A stretch of 64,000 bases of DNA from Microlunatus lacustris (lineage in GTDB: Bacteria > Actinomycetota > Actinomycetes > Propionibacteriales > Propionibacteriaceae): NCBI GenBank assembly GCA_039527025.1, contig BAAAJN010000004.1, positions 310,001-374,000 of the forward strand. The letters are read 5' to 3'. The translations under genes were made by a program, and so were the position numbers. Positions 18,958 to 25,766 of this stretch are shown piece by piece (position 1 is the first letter of the stretch; each line of letters begins with the position of its first letter). The notes beneath the pieces are model-generated. The model searched no databases and was not told where the DNA came from. It saw only the letters and a program-made list of their open reading frames with translations.

Positions 18958-20130
18958 TCAGCCCCGACGCTGGCTGCGCGGCTTGTGCTGCGGCTGCGGC
19001 CGCTTGGCCGCGCCCTCGCCGATCGGCCGGACGGGGACGGTGCCGGCGGGACCCCGCGTCACGGTCAGGGCGTGCGCGCCGCTCGTCCCGGCGGTGGCAC
19101 CCGCGGCGACGGGCTCGTCACCGGACCCCTGTGCACGGGCGCTGTCCTTGGCCCGACGGGCCTTGACCCGGGCCGCCAGCTTCTGCATCTCCGGGCTCCG
19201 CTCCTTGATCTGGGCGAGCAGCGGGGTGGCGATGAACAGCGAGGAGTAGGCGCCGGAGATCATCCCGACGAACAGGGCCAGCGAGAGGTCCTTGAGCGGC
19301 CCCTCGCCGAGGATGAAGGCTCCGGCGAACAGCAGCGCGGCAACCGGCAGGACCCCGATGATCGTGGTGTTGATCGAGCGCACCAGCACCTGGTTGACCG
19401 CGAGGTTGGCCGCCTCGGAGTAGGTCCGGGTGCTGCTGCTGGGCAGGTCGCGGACGTTCTCCCGCACCTTGTCGAACACCACCACGGTGTCGTAGAGCGA
19501 GTAGCCGAGGATGGTCAGCACGCCGATCAACGTCGCCGGGGTGACGGTGAAGCCGACCAGGGCGTAGATCCCCACGGTCAGCACCAGGTCGTGCCCCAGG
19601 GCCACCAGCGCGGTCGCGGACATCGTCCCCTCGCGGAAGTAGGCCCAGATCATCAGCCCGACCAGCACGAGGAACACCACCAGGGCGATGAGTCCGCGCT
19701 CGGTGATCTGCTGGCCCCAGGACGCACCGATCAGGTTGTAGGCGACCTCGTCGGTCGGGACGCCCACCTGCTCGCCGATCGCCGCGCGCACCTGCGGCAC
19801 CTCGGTCGTCGCGTCGAGGGTGCGGGTCTGCACGCGCACCTGGTCGTCGCCGATGGTGTTGACGGTGGAGCCGTCCAGGTCGGGGATCCCCGTGCGCTGC
19901 AGCGCCCCCCGCATGTCGTCGACGGTCTGGCTGGTGACGGTGGTGGTGGCCCGGAAGTCGGCACCACCCTCGAACTCGATGCCGAAGTCCAGGCCGCGGA
20001 TCGCCAGGGCGCCGAGGGAGATCAGCAGCAGGATGGCCGAGAAGGCGTACCAGCGGCGGCGGCGGGCGATGAAGTCGTAGGAGACCTCGCCGGTGTAGAG
20101 CCGGTGCCCGATATCGCTGAACTTCGACAT
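18958..20130 (-). CDS. secF: Protein translocase subunit SecF
   Basis: A 390-residue RND-superfamily membrane protein that works with SecD to pull exported proteins across the membrane using the proton gradient. TM1 follows a short cytoplasmic start (MSKFSDIGHRLYTGEVSYDF). A periplasmic-type loop and five further helices follow, including the signature LGYSLYDTVVVFDKVREN. A basic, Gly/Ala/Pro-rich C-terminal tail of about 80 residues is longer than in E. coli and typical of actinobacteria. Its ATG shares one base with the secD stop (TGATG), so translation is coupled. Confidence 0.96.
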   Translation of the reverse strand: MSKFSDIGHRLYTGEVSYDFIARRRRWYAFSAILLLISLGALAIRGLDFGIEFEGGADFRATTTVTSQTVDDMRGALQRTGIPDLDGSTVNTIGDDQVRVQTRTLDATTEVPQVRAAIGEQVGVPTDEVAYNLIGASWGQQITERGLIALVVFLVLVGLMIWAYFREGTMSATALVALGHDLVLTVGIYALVGFTVTPATLIGVLTILGYSLYDTVVVFDKVRENVRDLPSSSTRTYSEAANLAVNQVLVRSINTTIIGVLPVAALLFAGAFILGEGPLKDLSLALFVGMISGAYSSLFIATPLLAQIKERSPEMQKLAARVKARRAKDSARAQGSGDEPVAAGATAGTSGAHALTVTRGPAGTVPVRPIGEGAAKRPQPQHKPRSQRRG

Positions 20131-21887
20131 CAAGCCTGCTTTCCAGTGGTCACGGCCGGGGCCGGGGTGCCGACGGCGTGCGCTCCAGCGGTGCGGGCCG
20201 CAGCCGCGGCCGGCCCGGCACGCCGGGTCCGGACACCGGGCAGCGCCTTCACGCCCAGGTGGTTGGGGTCGAGCCCGGACAGCTTGTGGCCGCCGCCGAA
20301 GAACTTCGTCCGGGCGAGCAGCGACATCAGCGGCTTGGTGAACATGAACACCACCAGCACGTCGATCAGGGTGGTCAGGCCGAGGGTGAAGGCGAAGCCC
20401 TTGACCGAGCCGATGGCGAGGATGAACAAGATGATGGCTGACAGCATGGACACCGCGTCCGCGATGAGCACGGTCGACCGGGCCCGGCGCCAGCCGCTCT
20501 CCACGGCGGTCCGCAGGCTGCGGCCGTCCCGGACCTCGTCCCGGATCCGTTCGAAGTAGATGACGAAGCTGTCCGCGGTCACCCCGATCGCGACGATGGC
20601 GCCGGCGATGCCGGGCAGGTTGAGCGCGAAGCCCACCGACGAACCGAGCAGGACCATGCACGCGTAGGTGATGACGGCGGCGACCACCAAGGAGGCGACG
20701 ACGACGATCCCGAGCCCGCGGTAGTAGAGGAAGCAGAACCCGACGACCAGCGCCAGGCCGATGATGCCCGCGATGATGCCCGCCTCGAGCTGCTCACCGC
20801 CGAGGGTGGCCGAGACGTTGGAGACCTCTGACACCTCGAACGCCAGCGGCAGGGCGCCGTACTTGAGCACGTTGGCCAGGTCCGTGGCGCTGGACTGGGT
20901 GAAGTTGCCGGAGATCTCCGCCTGTCCGCCCGGGATGGCGGTGCTGACCGACGGGGCGGAGATCGTCTCGCCGTCCAGCACGATGGCGAAGCGGTTCTGG
21001 GGCTCGGTGCGCTGGGCGAGCTGGCCGGTGATGTTCTCGAAGGCGGTGCCGCCCTCGGAGTTGAAGGTCAGGTTGACGACCCACTGGATGCCGTTCTGCG
21101 GGATGCCGGCGGTGGCGCCGGTCAGCGTGTCGCCCTGGATCAGCGTCGGGCCGAGCAGGTACTTCTCGGTGCCCTCCCGGTTGCAGGAGAACAGGGGCTG
21201 GTCGGAGACATCGACCTGGTTGCCGGCCTGGTCGCAGCTGAAGGCGGCGAAGTCGGCGGTGTCGGCCTCGCTCGGCTGGTAGTTGATCGCCTGGTCGGGC
21301 GGGGTGCCCTGGCCCTCGGCGGTGGGCCGCGGAGTGGAGGGCGCGGGCGGCGCGGTGGGCAGACCCGGCAGCGGTCGGTTGTCCCCACTGGGGCTGGCCC
21401 CCGGCGCCGGCTCGCTCGGGGCCGACGACGGGGCTTCCGCAGACTCCTCCGTGCCCGGCTCGCCGCTGGGCGCCGTGCTCGGCTCCTCGCTGGGCGCGAC
21501 CGGTGGGGTGATCTGCTCGGCCGAGTACACGGCGCGGAACCGCAGCACCGCGGTCTGGCCGACCTGCTCGACCAGCCGGTCCTCCTGCACGTTCGGGACG
21601 CTGACGATGATCTGCCGGTCGCCGGCCGTGGTCACCTCGGACTCGCCGACGCCGAGGCTGTCGACGCGGTTCTGGATGATCGTCCGCGCCTCGTCGAGGC
21701 TGGTCTGCGGGATGGACCCGGTGCCCGACGTGTTCTGCGCGGTCAGCGTGATGGTGGTCCCGCCCTGGAGGTCGAGGCCGAGCTTCGGCGTCCAGGTCTG
21801 GCTCAGGGCCAGCAGGCCCAGGAGCGCAGCCACGAGGGCCGCGAAGACGATGAGGGTGCGGCCGGGTCGGCCACTGTGTGCTGCCAC
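20130..21887 (-). CDS. secD: Protein translocase subunit SecD
   Basis: A 585-residue partner of SecF. TM1 (TLIVFAALVAALLGLLALS), the conserved LGLDLQGG motif, P1 periplasmic domain, and five C-terminal helices with GVTADSFVIYFERIRDE are present. Between P1 strands, about residues 117-190 form a Pro/Ser/Glu/Thr-rich disordered insert beginning PPVAPSEEPSTAPSGEPG, much longer than in enteric SecD. The start is GTG, with AAGGA about ten bases upstream. It lies 49 bases after yajC. Confidence 0.96.
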   Translation of the reverse strand: MAAHSGRPGRTLIVFAALVAALLGLLALSQTWTPKLGLDLQGGTTITLTAQNTSGTGSIPQTSLDEARTIIQNRVDSLGVGESEVTTAGDRQIIVSVPNVQEDRLVEQVGQTAVLRFRAVYSAEQITPPVAPSEEPSTAPSGEPGTEESAEAPSSAPSEPAPGASPSGDNRPLPGLPTAPPAPSTPRPTAEGQGTPPDQAINYQPSEADTADFAAFSCDQAGNQVDVSDQPLFSCNREGTEKYLLGPTLIQGDTLTGATAGIPQNGIQWVVNLTFNSEGGTAFENITGQLAQRTEPQNRFAIVLDGETISAPSVSTAIPGGQAEISGNFTQSSATDLANVLKYGALPLAFEVSEVSNVSATLGGEQLEAGIIAGIIGLALVVGFCFLYYRGLGIVVVASLVVAAVITYACMVLLGSSVGFALNLPGIAGAIVAIGVTADSFVIYFERIRDEVRDGRSLRTAVESGWRRARSTVLIADAVSMLSAIILFILAIGSVKGFAFTLGLTTLIDVLVVFMFTKPLMSLLARTKFFGGGHKLSGLDPNHLGVKALPGVRTRRAGPAAAAARTAGAHAVGTPAPAVTTGKQA

Positions 21888-21936
21888 GGGGAAGGTGTTC
21901 CTTGCTGTGCGAGACCGAGCGGGGAGCGCCGGCAGA

Positions 21937-22353
21937 TCAGCTGGGGCGCTGGGGGTCGGCCCCCGCCGACGGGTTCTGCCACTCGACGTCGACGTCGCGA
22001 CGGGTGGTGTCGCGCGGGGCGAGGCTGTCCGGCTCGGCCAGCGCCTCGTCGTCGGCGAGCAACTCGTCGTCGTCGGTCTCGGTGTCCTCGTCGGCCTCGG
22101 TCACGGTGCGGACGATGGCCTGCTTGAGGACGGTCAGCTCGACGCCGGGCGAGATCTCCAGGACCGCCTGCCGGTCGCCGAGGGAGACGATGGTGCCGAA
22201 CAAGCCGCTGCCCAGCAGCACCCGGCTGCCCGGCTGCAGGCTGTTGAGCGTGCTCTGGATGGCCTGCTGCCGCTTCTTCTGGGGCCGCAGGATCAAGAAG
22301 TAGAACGCGAAGATCATCAGCGCGATCATGATCAAGGTCGAGTAGTTCTGCAT
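21937..22353 (-). CDS. yajC: Preprotein translocase accessory subunit YajC
   Basis: A 138-residue single-pass membrane protein: TM at LIMIALMIFAFYFLILRPQ, the RPQKKRQQ motif, then a small cytoplasmic beta domain (GSRVLLGSGLFGTIVSLGDR). It has a long acidic C-terminal tail rich in D and E. It is the first gene of the yajC-secD-secF-apt-channel run, with a TAGAGT -10 box about 117 bases upstream. Confidence 0.93.
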   Translation of the reverse strand: MQNYSTLIMIALMIFAFYFLILRPQKKRQQAIQSTLNSLQPGSRVLLGSGLFGTIVSLGDRQAVLEISPGVELTVLKQAIVRTVTEADEDTETDDDELLADDEALAEPDSLAPRDTTRRDVDVEWQNPSAGADPQRPS

Positions 22354-22469
22354 GGCTCCAGCATCCGTCAGGGCACCCGGCGCACGGGCTGCGCACCGGT
22401 CGGGGTCGTCGGGTCGTGCGGGCCGACCGAGGTCGGGTCGAGCGGCACGGCGCACGGGCCGACCGACGT

Positions 22470-22475
22470 ACTCTA
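22470..22475 (-). promoter_or_regulatory. Candidate -10 box for the yajC-secDF-apt operon
   Basis: The minus strand reads TAGAGT in the gap between ruvB and yajC. It predicts a leader of about 110 bases before yajC. Confidence 0.45.
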
Positions 22476-22498
22476 CCCACTCGGGCCCCTCGAGCGCC

Positions 22499-23560
22499 CT
22501 AGCCGAAGAGGTCGGGTGCGGTGTCGGGCCCCGTCACGCCACCCGGGACGGCCAGTCCGAGGTGCTGCCAGGCCGCCGGGGTGGCCACCCGCCCGCGGGG
22601 GGTCCGCATCAAGAACCCCTGGCGCACCAGGAACGGTTCGGCGACCTCCTCCACCGTCTCGCGCTCCTCCCCCACGGAGATGGCCAGCGTCGACAGCCCG
22701 ACCGGGCCGCCGCCGAAGCGGGTGCACATGGCCCGGAGCACGGCGCGGTCCAGCCGGTCGAGCCCCAGCTCGTCGACCTCGTACAGCTCCAGCGCGGCCC
22801 GGGCCAGTGCCGGGGTGATCCGCCCGTCGGCGCGCACCTGGGCGTAGTCGCGGACCCGGCGCAGCAGGCGGTTGGCGATCCGCGGGGTGCCACGGGAGCG
22901 GCGGGCGATCTCGGCCGCGCCGGCCGCGTCCAGCCGGGCCTCGATCAGCTCGGCCGACCGGTGCACGATGTGCTCCAGGGCCGGGGTGTCGTAGAAGTCG
23001 AGCTGGGCGGTGAAGCCGAACCGGTCGCGCAGCGGCCCGGGCAGCAGGCCGGCCCGGGTGGTGGCCCCGACCAGGGTGAAGCGCGGGATCTCCAGCGGGA
23101 TGGCGGTGGCGCCCGGGCCCTTGCCCACCACGACGTCGACCCGGAAGTCCTCCATGGCCAGGTAGAGCATCTCCTCAGCGGGCCGCGACATCCGGTGGAT
23201 CTCGTCGAGGAAGAACACCTCGCCCTCGCCGAGCCCGGACAAGATGGCGGCGAGGTCACCGGCGTGGGTGATCGCCGGCCCGCTGGAGATCCGCAGCGGC
23301 GCGCCCATCTCGGCGGCGATGATCATGGCGAGCGTCGTCTTGCCCAGCCCCGGGGGCCCGGACAGCAGCACGTGGTCGGCCACGGTGCCGCGGTAGCGGG
23401 CCGCCTCCAGCACCAGTCCGAGCTGGTCGCTGACCCGGGGCTGGCCCTCGAACTCCGCCAGCGAGGTCGGCCGCAGCGCGGACTCGGCGGCCCGCTCGTC
23501 AGGGTCGGCGTCCGGTCGGACCAGGGTGCCCAGGTCCTCGGCCTCGTCGCCGGTGCTCAC
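22499..23560 (-). CDS. ruvB: Holliday junction branch migration ATPase RuvB
   Basis: A 353-residue AAA+ motor that drives branch migration with RuvA. FEGQ near the N-terminus, Walker A GPPGLGKTT, Walker B FFLDEIHRM, the sensor GATTRAGLL and arginine-finger segment PLRDRFG are present, then the winged-helix DNA-binding domain ending QGFLMRTPRGRVAT. The protein is complete. The GTG is four bases after the ruvA stop, and the gene is the last of the LexA-controlled ruvCAB operon. Confidence 0.98.
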   Translation of the reverse strand: MSTGDEAEDLGTLVRPDADPDERAAESALRPTSLAEFEGQPRVSDQLGLVLEAARYRGTVADHVLLSGPPGLGKTTLAMIIAAEMGAPLRISSGPAITHAGDLAAILSGLGEGEVFFLDEIHRMSRPAEEMLYLAMEDFRVDVVVGKGPGATAIPLEIPRFTLVGATTRAGLLPGPLRDRFGFTAQLDFYDTPALEHIVHRSAELIEARLDAAGAAEIARRSRGTPRIANRLLRRVRDYAQVRADGRITPALARAALELYEVDELGLDRLDRAVLRAMCTRFGGGPVGLSTLAISVGEERETVEEVAEPFLVRQGFLMRTPRGRVATPAAWQHLGLAVPGGVTGPDTAPDLFG

Positions 23561-23564
23561 CCGG

Positions 23565-24170
23565 TCACTTCCGGGCCAGGGACTGCAGGGCGGCCCGCAT
23601 CAGCACGGCGACGGTGACGTCCGGGTCCTCGGCGACGATCGGCTCCACCTCGGCGCAGGCGGCGTCGGCGTCCTTCTCCGACCAGCCGAGCCCCACCAGC
23701 CCGCGGGAGACCTGGTCGCGCCAAGCCGGCTGCGCGACCGTGCTGGTGTGCGGCTCGGTCGACAGGCCGACGGCGTTGATCTTGTCCTTGAGCTCGATCA
23801 CCATGCGCTGCGCGCCCTTCCGGCCGACGCCGGGCACCTTGCACAGCTGCACGAGGTTCTCGCTGGCGATGGCGGCCCGCAGCTGGTCCGGTGGCAGCAC
23901 CGCGAGCGCGGCCTGGGCCAGCTTGGGACCGACGCCCGTCGCGGTCAGCAGCAGCTCGAAGAACTCGCGCTCGTCGGCCGAGGCGAAGCCGTAGAGGGTC
24001 AGCGAGTCCTCGCGGACCACCAGGGAGGTGGCGAGGGTGGCGTGGTGACCCACCCGGAGCCCGGCTACCGTGCCCGGGCTGCAGAGCGCGAGGACACCGA
24101 GGCCGCCGACCTCGACGACGGCGGACGTGGGCCCGACCTGCAGGACGGTGCCGCTGACGGAGGCGATCAC
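23565..24170 (-). CDS. ruvA: Holliday junction DNA-binding protein RuvA
   Basis: A 201-residue tetrameric junction-binding protein. N-terminal OB fold (MIASVSGTVLQVGPTSAVVEV), two helix-hairpin-helix motifs (LLTATGVGPKLAQAAL and LCKVPGVGRKGAQRMV), and the C-terminal RuvB-binding domain (VSRGLVGLGWSEKDADAAC) are seen. The start is GTG (GTGATCGCC) and overlaps the ruvC stop by four bases. Confidence 0.97.
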   Translation of the reverse strand: MIASVSGTVLQVGPTSAVVEVGGLGVLALCSPGTVAGLRVGHHATLATSLVVREDSLTLYGFASADEREFFELLLTATGVGPKLAQAALAVLPPDQLRAAIASENLVQLCKVPGVGRKGAQRMVIELKDKINAVGLSTEPHTSTVAQPAWRDQVSRGLVGLGWSEKDADAACAEVEPIVAEDPDVTVAVLMRAALQSLARK

Positions 24171-24739
24171 AGGGCTCCTCGGGACTGGCGGGCGTGGGCG
24201 AAGGCTTCGCGCTGACGGGCTGAGTGACGTGCGGCGGCTTCGACGGCGGCGTCGACCCGGGCGGTGGCGCCGCCGCGCCAGACGTGACAGATGGCCAGCG
24301 CCAGCGCGTCGGCAGCGTCGGCGGGCTTCGGTGCGGCGGTGAGCCGGAGGATCCGGGTGACCATGGCACCGACCTGGTCCTTGCCGGCTCGACCGGACCC
24401 GGTGATCGAGGCCTTGACCTCGCTCGGGGTGTGCAGCGCGACGGGCAGCCCGTGCCGCGCGGCGACGAGCATGGCCACCCCGGCGGCCTGCGCGGTACCC
24501 ATCACCGTGGCCACGTTGTGCTGGGCGAAGACCCGCTCGACGGCGACGGCGTCCGGCCGGTGCTCGCGCACCCAGGCCTCGACGGCCTCCTCGATCTGCA
24601 CCAGCCGGCGGGCCGTCTCCAGCGTCGCCGGGGTCCGGGTGACGCCGACGCCGACCAGGGTGGGTGGTCGCCCAGGGGTGCCGTCGACGACGCCGAGGCC
24701 GCACCGGGTCAGCCCGGGGTCGATGCCCAGCACGCGCAC
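24167..24739 (-). CDS. ruvC: Crossover junction endodeoxyribonuclease RuvC
   Basis: A 190-residue resolvase that cuts Holliday junctions. The four catalytic acids are present: D7 in GIDPGL, E68 in VAVERVF, and D141 and D144 in ADAADALALAI. The GTG start directly gives MRVLGIDPGL, the normal N-terminus. It is first in ruvC-ruvA-ruvB. A TAGGGT -10 and a LexA box just downstream of it lie about 45-70 bases before the start. Confidence 0.97.
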   Translation of the reverse strand: MRVLGIDPGLTRCGLGVVDGTPGRPPTLVGVGVTRTPATLETARRLVQIEEAVEAWVREHRPDAVAVERVFAQHNVATVMGTAQAAGVAMLVAARHGLPVALHTPSEVKASITGSGRAGKDQVGAMVTRILRLTAAPKPADAADALALAICHVWRGGATARVDAAVEAAARHSARQREAFAHARQSRGAL

Positions 24740-24781
24740 GGCGTCAGCTCCTCGTCCGGGGCGGCGCCCCGTCCCTCACGG

Positions 24782-24797
24782 TCGAACAGGTGTTCGC
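24782..24797 (-). promoter_or_regulatory. LexA (SOS) box of ruvCAB
   Basis: The minus strand reads GCGAACACCTGTTCGA, which contains the palindromic core CGAAC-N4-GTTCG of the actinobacterial/Gram-positive SOS box. It begins three bases after the TAGGGT -10 box and so covers the expected transcription start, an ideal place for repression by LexA. Confidence 0.85.
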
Positions 24798-24800
24798 TTC

Positions 24801-24806
24801 ACCCTA
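24801..24806 (-). promoter_or_regulatory. Candidate -10 box for ruvCAB
   Basis: The minus strand reads TAGGGT directly upstream of the LexA box. The predicted start lies within that box and the leader would be about 55 bases. Confidence 0.6.
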
Positions 24807-24840
24807 GGGTCCCGGGGCTCCGACATCGGGACGGCGCGCC

Positions 24841-24852
24841 GAGGCCCTTCGA
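24841..24852. repeat. 12-base motif shared with the hairpin at 47365-47393
   Basis: On the minus strand it reads GTCGAAGGGCCT, identical to 47371-47382 on the plus strand. Both copies lie between genes. GTCGAAGGGC-type sequences recur as dispersed intergenic elements in high-GC bacteria; that relation is inference. Confidence 0.35.
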
Positions 24853-24881
24853 CAGGCTAGGGGGGCCGGCGGCCGCTCGGG

Positions 24882-25643
24882 TCACCCGATGGCCGCGAAC
24901 ACCTCGTCGGAGGCGTCGAAGTTGGCGTAGACGTTCTGCACGTCGTCGGAGTCCTCGAGGGCGTCGATGATCTTCATGACCTTCTCCACCGTCGCGGCGT
25001 CGACCTCCTGGGTGAACTCCGGCACGAAGGAGACCTCGGCGGAGTCGTAGTCCAGGCCGGCCTCCTGCACCGCGGTGCGGACCCGGACGGTGTCACTCGG
25101 GTCGGAGATGACCTCGAAGCTCTCGCCCAGGTCGTTGACCTCCTCGGGGTCGGCGTCCAGCGTCGCCTCGAGCACGTCGTCCTCGGCCAGCGTCCGGCCG
25201 CCCTGCTGCTTGGGCACCACGACGACGCCCTTGCGGCTGAACACCCGGGCGGTGGAGCCGGCGTCGGCCATCGTGCCGCCGTTGCGGGTGACCGCCACGC
25301 GGACCTCGGAGGCGGAGCGGTTGCGGTTGTCGGTCAGGCACTCGATGAGCAGGGCGATCCCGGCGGGGCCGTAGGCCTCGTACATCAGCGTCTCGTAGTC
25401 CGCGCCCCCGGACTCCGCGCCCGACCCGCGCTTGACCGCCCGGTCGATGTTGTCCTTGGGGACCGAGGTCTTGCGGGCCTTCTGGATGGCGTCGTACAGC
25501 GTCGGATTGCCGTCGACGTCACCACCGCCGAGGCGGGCGGCCACCTCGATGTTCTTGATCAGCTTGGCGAACGACTTGGCCCGACGCGCGTCGACGACGG
25601 CCTTCTGGTGCTTGGTGGTTGCCCACTTGGAGTGTCCCGACAT
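24882..25643 (-). CDS. yebC: YebC/PmpR family regulatory protein
   Basis: A 253-residue protein with the diagnostic start MSGHSKWATTKHQKAVVDARR, then VPKDNIDRAVKRGSG and YEAYGPAGIALLIECLTDNRNR. The family is reported as a DNA-binding regulator and, more recently, as a factor that helps ribosomes through difficult sequences. I chose the ATG at 25643 and not the in-frame start 12 codons earlier, because the family begins at MSGHSKW and a TAGAAT -10 box sits seven bases before this ATG. A leaderless mRNA is therefore expected. Confidence 0.95.
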   Translation of the reverse strand: MSGHSKWATTKHQKAVVDARRAKSFAKLIKNIEVAARLGGGDVDGNPTLYDAIQKARKTSVPKDNIDRAVKRGSGAESGGADYETLMYEAYGPAGIALLIECLTDNRNRSASEVRVAVTRNGGTMADAGSTARVFSRKGVVVVPKQQGGRTLAEDDVLEATLDADPEEVNDLGESFEVISDPSDTVRVRTAVQEAGLDYDSAEVSFVPEFTQEVDAATVEKVMKIIDALEDSDDVQNVYANFDASDEVFAAIG

Positions 25644-25650
25644 GGGAGGA

Positions 25651-25656
25651 ATTCTA
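25651..25656 (-). promoter_or_regulatory. Leaderless promoter (-10) for yebC
   Basis: The minus strand reads TAGAAT, then seven bases, then ATG. There is no Shine-Dalgarno sequence; the spacer is TCCTCCC. Confidence 0.65.
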
Positions 25657-25701
25657 AGGGGTGGCGCGAGCAGCAGCACGCCCGCGGACCCCGGCCCAGC
25701 T

Positions 25702-25751
25702 GAGTTGTCAGAACCGGGTTGACCCAGGGGTCACCTCAGTTCTGACAACTC
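25702..25751 (-). terminator. 13-bp perfect inverted repeat after the acyl-CoA reductase gene
   Basis: The arms GAGTTGTCAGAAC (25702-25714) and GTTCTGACAACTC (25739-25751) pair perfectly around a 24-base loop. They are much less GC-rich than the surroundings. The element lies 16 bases after the stop of the reductase/HAD gene and before the yebC promoter, so it may act as a terminator. It could also be a dispersed repeat. Confidence 0.55.
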
Positions 25752-25766
25752 GGCGAGGAGGAACCG

